Source of the DNA: a virus
Length of the DNA: 25,561 nt
IMG/VR virus record: IMGVR_UViG_3300046355_000034
Span: 1 to 25,561 of that record
Strand: one strand, 5' to 3'
Shown here: positions 21,602-25,561 of the stretch, one piece after another
How the letters are laid out: each line of letters opens with the position of its first letter
How positions within the stretch are numbered: the stretch's first letter is position 1
The notes under the pieces: model-generated
Told to the model about the DNA's origin: nothing
Database searches by the model: none
The model's input: the letters and a program-made list of their open reading frames with translations, nothing else
Program-made: the position numbers and the translations under genes

Positions 21602-21630
21602 ATTATAACACAATTAATACCATTTGGCAA
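21602..21630 (-). promoter_or_regulatory. early promoter TTGCCA-17-TATAAT
   Basis: TTGCCA (21625-21630) and a perfect TATAAT (21602-21607) are 17 bases apart, and TGT before the -10 makes it an extended -10. The flanks (TTGCCAAA, TGTGTTATAATGGTA) are the same as at 24024. Confidence 0.75.
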
Positions 21631-21636
21631 CCAGCT

Positions 21637-21662
21637 AAAAAGCTCTTGAAAATCAAGAGCTT
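21637..21662 (-). terminator. rho-independent terminator of the VWA gene
   Basis: AAGCTCTTGA and TCAAGAGCTT form a 10-bp stem with a 3-base loop; the stem includes part of the stop codon. On the minus strand it runs into TTTTAG. It separates the VWA gene from the CobS-like gene, which has its own promoter 7 bases on. Confidence 0.75.
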
Positions 21663-23991
21663 AGGCAGCAATACCATCTATGAACCGTGATACCATCACA
21701 CGGGAAAATTGTTTTTTCTTGTTCATTTTCATAAAGGCATTTTTCAATTTACTTGCCGTAACCGTACCATTGATAACCAATTCATCATTTTCAATTGACA
21801 AATCAGAACCACCAGGCATAATAAAGAATGATTCATAGCCTTTATTATATGATTGAATGAATTTATTTTCACGCATTTGATTTACCAATTCTTTAACATA
21901 TTCACTTTTACTATAATTGATATATCTATAATTGTTTACACCTGATTCACTAAATTGTTTCTTCACAATTGAATAAACTGTTTGGCCATTTTCATTAACA
22001 AACCTTTGAGTTACAGAATCACGTTGACGGTATTTGTCACCAGCAATAAAGAAACCAAAAATCTTAGCACCAGTTTGTTTCTTGAACCAGTCAAATATAG
22101 CAATACGCATACCATCATCATAATTGTAATGGTCGTGCATAACTTTATTAACTTTCAACTGTTGTTTACCATGATTGATAATTACATTAGTCTCATCCAA
22201 CCAGAATCGCTTAGAGCGCAATACATTAGATTCAGGTGTAATATCATTATCAGTCATATAGCTGCATGAGTTATCAGCATCACCATCATGTACTACAACC
22301 AAGTTAATTAAATCTAAATTGTTCACTTTGCGGAACTGATTAACAATTGGTTCTAAAGCAACCATCGCTTCATTTAATGGTGTATTAGATAATGTTTCAT
22401 TTTCTGGACGACCAAAGTAACGCTGTTCATATGACATCTTCAATGCAATCATGTTACGCAAAGCTTTATTGTAATCAGCACCACTCATTTTAGAATTAAG
22501 GTACTCACGCAAGTAAACATTATCAAAGGAAAATTCATTAAGATTTTCAGTAAAACATTTTTTAGAATACTCATCTTTACCATAGTCATGCATACGACCA
22601 TCAACCGCATTACCAAAACCATATACTACGAAAGGAATGTTCACTTTGCGACAGAAGGCAGATAACACCAAAATCTGTTCGATAGAACCAGCCATGTTAT
22701 TGACCATAGAACCGGAACGGTCAAGTAACAACACTAATCCGTGTGATTTACCTTTAGGCACACGCATTGATTTACGGAAGATATTATCGTCAACTTGGTA
22801 TTTGTATAGACGGTTGATATCAATATCACCAGTGTTTGACACTTTAGCTTTCGCATATGCCTTAGCTGCTTTCTTCATTTCAAATTCTTTGGCAAGTAAA
22901 CTGATATAACGGTCATTCTTGCTCTTGAACTCAGCAACAGCCTTTTCAATTTGAGTTTGACGACCTTCATTGTCATAATAATTACTTAGAATTCGTTGAA
23001 CATCTTTAACTGGTGTAATAATGTTTTTTAGAATAGGAGTAGGCAACTTCAAATACAAATAAGGTTTACATTGTTCATCTAACAAGGTGCCTTCGTTTTT
23101 ACGGAAAGACTTATCAGTTTCACAAGTAGGTTCAAAGTTTGTTTGGTCAACAAATGAGTTTGATGAATTTTTATAACGATATATTTGAGAATCTTCATCT
23201 TCTTCATCAGAATCACCATCATCTTCTTTTGATTTACCAGAAACTTGTTTTTCTTCGCCTTCATTACCGTTATCGGATGGTTTTCTTTGTTCACCAACTG
23301 ACTGTGTACCTTCTTCATATTCTTCACCGTCAGATTCACTATCAAATAAATCATCAGAATCAAATTCTTCACCACGGTCAGCCGCATCTTGCATTTGAGA
23401 GGCAATTAGTTTTTGTAGTGTTTCATATTGTTCTTCTTTTGAATATGAGAAGATAGCTTCAGTAACACGAAGCACATCATTCCATGTTTCGCAAGATTCA
23501 ACTTGTTTCAATAAGTCTTGTTCTTCACCTTCCGCAAATTTGATATCAACCAATGAACCAAGTTTAGTATGCACATTAACACGGTCAATAAAACACAATT
23601 CATTTAAATCACGACCTTCAACATCAAAAAAGTTGTTGTCGATTAATGATTGATAACCTTTAACGAATGAGTTACGGAGACCAGGATATTTTCTACGAAT
23701 TTTCTTCTCGATACGGGCATCTTCAACTACATTCAAGAAGCCTTTGAAATTGGCACCACGATTTGATATAGCATCATGCCAACCTTCGGCAGGAGTATAC
23801 AGAGCATGACCAACCTCATGACCCATTAATAAGTCATACAGTGAGCCAGACATATCTTGCCAAATAGGACAATAGAGAATACGATTCTTAGGGTCAAAAG
23901 AAGCCGTTGGAATCTTTTGGTGTTCGATTGTAATATTTTCAGTAGCAAGAAGCTTTGCTAATTGAGATTTTTGTTCAACTGTAAATGTCAT
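21661..23991 (-). CDS. VWA-domain protein with HExxH motif, CobT-like partner
   Basis: The 776-residue protein has an N-terminal zincin-like part, LLMGHEVGHALYTP (H58, E59, H62), followed by VVEDARIEKKIRRKYPG, where E90 and D91 could complete the metal site. A very acidic stretch (about 205-270) comes next. The C-terminal half is a von Willebrand A domain with MIDAS motif LLLDRSGSM (D424, S426, S428). CobT, the partner of CobS, has the same order of acidic linker and MIDAS-VWA. Together with the next gene it should form an AAA+/VWA pair that remodels or cleaves a protein complex. The Shine-Dalgarno is weak. Promoter and terminator are its own. Confidence 0.88.
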   Translation of the reverse strand: MTFTVEQKSQLAKLLATENITIEHQKIPTASFDPKNRILYCPIWQDMSGSLYDLLMGHEVGHALYTPAEGWHDAISNRGANFKGFLNVVEDARIEKKIRRKYPGLRNSFVKGYQSLIDNNFFDVEGRDLNELCFIDRVNVHTKLGSLVDIKFAEGEEQDLLKQVESCETWNDVLRVTEAIFSYSKEEQYETLQKLIASQMQDAADRGEEFDSDDLFDSESDGEEYEEGTQSVGEQRKPSDNGNEGEEKQVSGKSKEDDGDSDEEDEDSQIYRYKNSSNSFVDQTNFEPTCETDKSFRKNEGTLLDEQCKPYLYLKLPTPILKNIITPVKDVQRILSNYYDNEGRQTQIEKAVAEFKSKNDRYISLLAKEFEMKKAAKAYAKAKVSNTGDIDINRLYKYQVDDNIFRKSMRVPKGKSHGLVLLLDRSGSMVNNMAGSIEQILVLSAFCRKVNIPFVVYGFGNAVDGRMHDYGKDEYSKKCFTENLNEFSFDNVYLREYLNSKMSGADYNKALRNMIALKMSYEQRYFGRPENETLSNTPLNEAMVALEPIVNQFRKVNNLDLINLVVVHDGDADNSCSYMTDNDITPESNVLRSKRFWLDETNVIINHGKQQLKVNKVMHDHYNYDDGMRIAIFDWFKKQTGAKIFGFFIAGDKYRQRDSVTQRFVNENGQTVYSIVKKQFSESGVNNYRYINYSKSEYVKELVNQMRENKFIQSYNKGYESFFIMPGGSDLSIENDELVINGTVTASKLKNAFMKMNKKKQFSRVMVSRFIDGIAA

Positions 23992-24023
23992 ATTTTCTAT
24001 ACTTTTCCACTATAATAATTACC

Positions 24024-24052
24024 ATTATAACACAAATATCACTGTTTGGCAA
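24024..24052 (-). promoter_or_regulatory. early promoter TTGCCA-17-TATAAT
   Basis: TTGCCA (24047-24052) and TATAAT (24024-24029) are 17 bases apart with TGT before the -10, as at 21602. The -35 lies in the 3' end of the 62-aa gene. It drives the VWA gene. Confidence 0.75.
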
Positions 24053-24227
24053 GCCACTCTCTAAGCTGTTGTTTCATAACGGTATTTTTAGATACCTCAT
24101 TGAGGACATGGTCTACTCCGTGAGTTTTAAAGGCATCCAAGACATCGGCAATACAAGAATAAAAGTGCATTTCTTCTTGCTCGATAAGGGTATGGGAATA
24201 ATCTTCGATTAATTGGCCATCATACAT
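24039..24227 (-). CDS. small phage protein, 62 aa, unknown function
   Basis: The frame reads MYDGQLIEDYSHTLIEQEE, MHFYSCIADVLDAFKTHGV and ends QLREWLAKQ. It appears all-helical and acidic. AGGAG lies 6 bases before the ATG, which decides the start. It stands alone between the tRNA-like terminator and the VWA gene. I recall similar small helical proteins in T4-like phages but no function. Confidence 0.8.
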   Translation of the reverse strand: MYDGQLIEDYSHTLIEQEEMHFYSCIADVLDAFKTHGVDHVLNEVSKNTVMKQQLREWLAKQ

Positions 24228-24251
24228 ATTATTCTCCTATTCAAAGAAGAT

Positions 24252-24275
24252 AGTATAACACAACTGGTATTTATT
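24252..24275 (-). promoter_or_regulatory. possible promoter of the 62-aa gene
   Basis: The minus strand has AATAAATA (24268-24275, late-like) followed by TGTTATACT with TATACT at 24252-24257 (extended -10, sharing TGTGTTATA with the promoters at 21602 and 24024). No -35 at 17 bases is seen. Either or neither may be used. Confidence 0.3.
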
Positions 24276-24287
24276 TGAGGCAATAAA

Positions 24288-24313
24288 GAAAAACCCTACC
24301 GAAAGGTAGGGTT
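24288..24313 (-). terminator. rho-independent terminator of the tRNA-like gene
   Basis: AACCCTACC and GGTAGGGTT form a perfect 9-bp stem with a 4-base loop, followed on the minus strand by TTTCTTTAT. It begins 8 bases after the encoded CCA. Confidence 0.85.
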
Positions 24314-24320
24314 CAGAATT

Positions 24321-24388
24321 TGGAGCGGTGTCTTGGATTCGCACCAAGCAAGTAGATTGGACACCTACTCTAGTCTGTACTACACCGC
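24321..24388 (-). tRNA. short tRNA-Gly(TCC)-like gene with reduced D region
   Basis: The minus strand has a perfect 7-bp acceptor stem (GCGGTGT/ACACCGC), U73 and encoded CCA (24321-24323), as in bacterial tRNA-Gly. The T-stem CTTGG/CCAAG is perfect, but its loop is TGCGAAT instead of TTCGAAT. Between acceptor and T-arm only 33 bases remain. The best anticodon arm is GTAGG-TGTCCAA-TCTAC (G33 instead of U33) or AGTAG/CTACT with a 9-base loop; both centre on TCC. A normal D-arm then cannot form. Length is 65 nt plus CCA. Its own promoter and terminator suggest it is expressed. It may be a functional minimal tRNA, a decoy or a decaying gene. Confidence 0.65.
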
Positions 24389-24397
24389 ATTGATATA

Positions 24398-24426
24398 ATT
24401 ATATAGGACTTTTTTATTAAAATCAA
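24398..24426 (-). promoter_or_regulatory. promoter TTGATT-17-TATAAT of the tRNA-like gene
   Basis: TTGATT (24421-24426) and a perfect TATAAT (24398-24403) are 17 bases apart, ending 9 bases before the tRNA-like 5' end. Confidence 0.65.
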
Positions 24427-24448
24427 GCCCTTTTCGAGGCAATTGTTT

Positions 24449-25561
24449 TTATCTACCGACTTGCCCTAAGTATTTTGCCTTGGTCTGTTCCCAATCCAAA
24501 TATATGAGGTCATCATAAAATAAAACTTCACTTGATACTTTATCTTTCTTCTTTAGAAAACCAATTCGGCCTCTAGCGTGTTTCTCTTTCCAAATCTTGA
24601 CTAGGGATTCGTATGATGTATCAAAAGATTTTACCAATTCAGTTTCTTTAATCTCACCTCGCAAGAATTCATAGGAGTTGTCGTATAACGGGCTAAAGTA
24701 TATACCTCTTGCGTGTTCGGTTCTGATTAGTTCTTTTGGCACACTCATCTTAGAGTATGTAAACGCTAGAGACCGATTCTTATGGTCACGTTTGTGTGGT
24801 TGTCCTGAAGGCTTCTTCGCAACATACCACTCAAAGTATTTTCTTGTATGATTAGCCTTTAACCATTCACGAATCTTATAACGAGTATCACGTTCTGGTT
24901 CAAATGATACTGAACCACTTGTGAATCCCATCGGTTGCCAATGGTCAAGGTTATCATACTGAGAAAGACCACCAGCTTTAGTTTTGCCATACAATGATGT
25001 TGTAGTTACACCGATAAGTGTATCACCATATTGTTTCTTCCAAAGATTTTGCACTTCATCTGAAAGGCAAAGTAAAGCTAGTAGTTTACCACCCACATAG
25101 TTATAACCTAGTGGTTGGAATGGAACAATAGTAGAACCAATAGCAGTGTGATTAATCATACCGCCAGTAGTTTTCAAATCTCTTGGCCAACCAATCTTGT
25201 CATCACGTGGAGTTAAATCAAGAAAGTCTGATGAGATACAAATCACACCAAGATATTTACCTGTTTTATTATCTTTAACGATAAAGTTTAGATTACGGCC
25301 AATATTACTATTGTTCTTCATTGTAGAAATAAAGTTTCTGATAGTATTCCACTTTTCAGGTAGTTCTTTATTTCGTTTTCTGTCAACCTTAACCTCTGTG
25401 CCGTCAACTGCGATGCGAGTTGTTTCACCAGAATCGTCTGTATATTCCAATACAGGCTCTAAGTCAAGGTAAGAATCTGGATTCTGTGGAACCCAAATGT
25501 TACTCTTTACCTCATCAACAAGTTTCTGTTGTGATGGGTCAACAAGGAATACTTCTTCTTC
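24449..25561 (-). CDS. DruA/DUF4338-like protein, copy B (5' end cut by window)
   Basis: The frame stays open to the window end: 370 residues are visible and no ATG start is seen, so the protein is partial at its N-terminus. Numbered from the first visible residue, it has YLGVICISSD (103-112), LTPRDDKIGW (116-125, nearly the LAPRDRWIGW I recall for DUF4338), IVPFQPLGYNYVGGKLLA (145-162), TTTSLYG (186-192) and SQYDN (200-204). These blocks are shared in order with the gene at 3103, while the ends differ. A TTG-initiated start at 25450 would remove conserved N-terminal sequence and is rejected. It is followed by the tRNA-like unit. Role unknown; see the paralogue. Confidence 0.78.
   Translation of the reverse strand, partial: EEEVFLVDPSQQKLVDEVKSNIWVPQNPDSYLDLEPVLEYTDDSGETTRIAVDGTEVKVDRKRNKELPEKWNTIRNFISTMKNNSNIGRNLNFIVKDNKTGKYLGVICISSDFLDLTPRDDKIGWPRDLKTTGGMINHTAIGSTIVPFQPLGYNYVGGKLLALLCLSDEVQNLWKKQYGDTLIGVTTTSLYGKTKAGGLSQYDNLDHWQPMGFTSGSVSFEPERDTRYKIREWLKANHTRKYFEWYVAKKPSGQPHKRDHKNRSLAFTYSKMSVPKELIRTEHARGIYFSPLYDNSYEFLRGEIKETELVKSFDTSYESLVKIWKEKHARGRIGFLKKKDKVSSEVLFYDDLIYLDWEQTKAKYLGQVGR

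Noticed and set aside
20346-23991. Cobalamin biosynthesis by CobS/CobT
   Set aside because: No other pathway gene is present, and the HExxH motif and phage context favour a MoxR/VWA remodelling pair.
24449-25450. A complete DruA-like gene starting at a TTG at 25450
   Set aside because: The frame continues open for 37 codons to the window end with sensible sequence, and no ribosome site precedes the TTG.
1-25561. CRISPR arrays, insertion sequences, integrase or attachment sites
   Set aside because: No regularly spaced direct repeats, transposase or integrase motifs were seen; the mobile signals are limited to the two homing endonucleases.

Overview
This window looks like part of the genome of a T4-like (Tevenvirinae-related, 'exo-T-even') myovirus. 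Core T4 replication and recombination genes are recognisable by sequence: DNA polymerase 43, recombinase uvsX, helicase 41, sliding clamp 45, clamp loader 44/62, the translational repressor regA, dCMP deaminase cd and dNMP kinase gene 1. The accessory set (hsp20, a CobS-like AAA+ ATPase with a VWA partner, a MazG-like protein, a small membrane protein between 44 and 62, a GT-A glycosyltransferase) resembles that of cyanophages and other aquatic T4-like phages. The DNA is AT-rich. No photosynthesis gene is present, so the host cannot be named; a split rubrerythrin/rubredoxin pair hints at a host that meets low oxygen or peroxide stress.

Nearly every gene is on the minus strand and packed into translationally coupled units (TAATG, ATGA or TGATG overlaps). 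From high to low coordinates the order is: a DruA-like protein (cut by the window end), a short tRNA-Gly-like gene with its own promoter and terminator, a 62-aa protein, the VWA/HExxH protein, the CobS-like ATPase, a small HTH-like protein, a glycosyltransferase, dNMP kinase, 45, a FlbD-like small protein, 44, a membrane protein, 62, regA, a 58-aa protein, a structured non-coding stretch, hsp20, a phosphoesterase, a 55-aa protein, cd, rubrerythrin, rubredoxin, tRNA-Met, a MazG-like protein, two small conserved proteins, 43, uvsX, an unknown protein, 41, a HExxH protein and a second DruA-like protein. A late-type promoter then precedes a cluster made of a nuclease-like protein, a nucleotidyltransferase/ligase-like protein and small proteins.

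Only two genes run on the plus strand. Both are free-standing GIY-YIG endonucleases, one between the 98-aa gene and 43, the other between the FlbD-like gene and 44. Each has a late-type promoter box and a shared two-hairpin leader whose stems show compensatory base changes.

Regulation can partly be read from the sequence. Sigma70-type promoters (often TTGCCA or TTGACA, 17-18 bases, TATAAT) lie before 45, the HTH gene, the CobS-like gene, the VWA gene and both tRNA loci. Late boxes of the NATAAATA type lie before the nuclease/ligase cluster, the endonucleases and possibly the 58-aa gene. Several clear terminator hairpins separate the units.

The least explained items are the paired DruA/DUF4338-like proteins, the nuclease-like plus ligase-like gene pair, the covarying endonuclease leaders, the structured RNA candidate upstream of hsp20, and the 65-nt tRNA-like gene.
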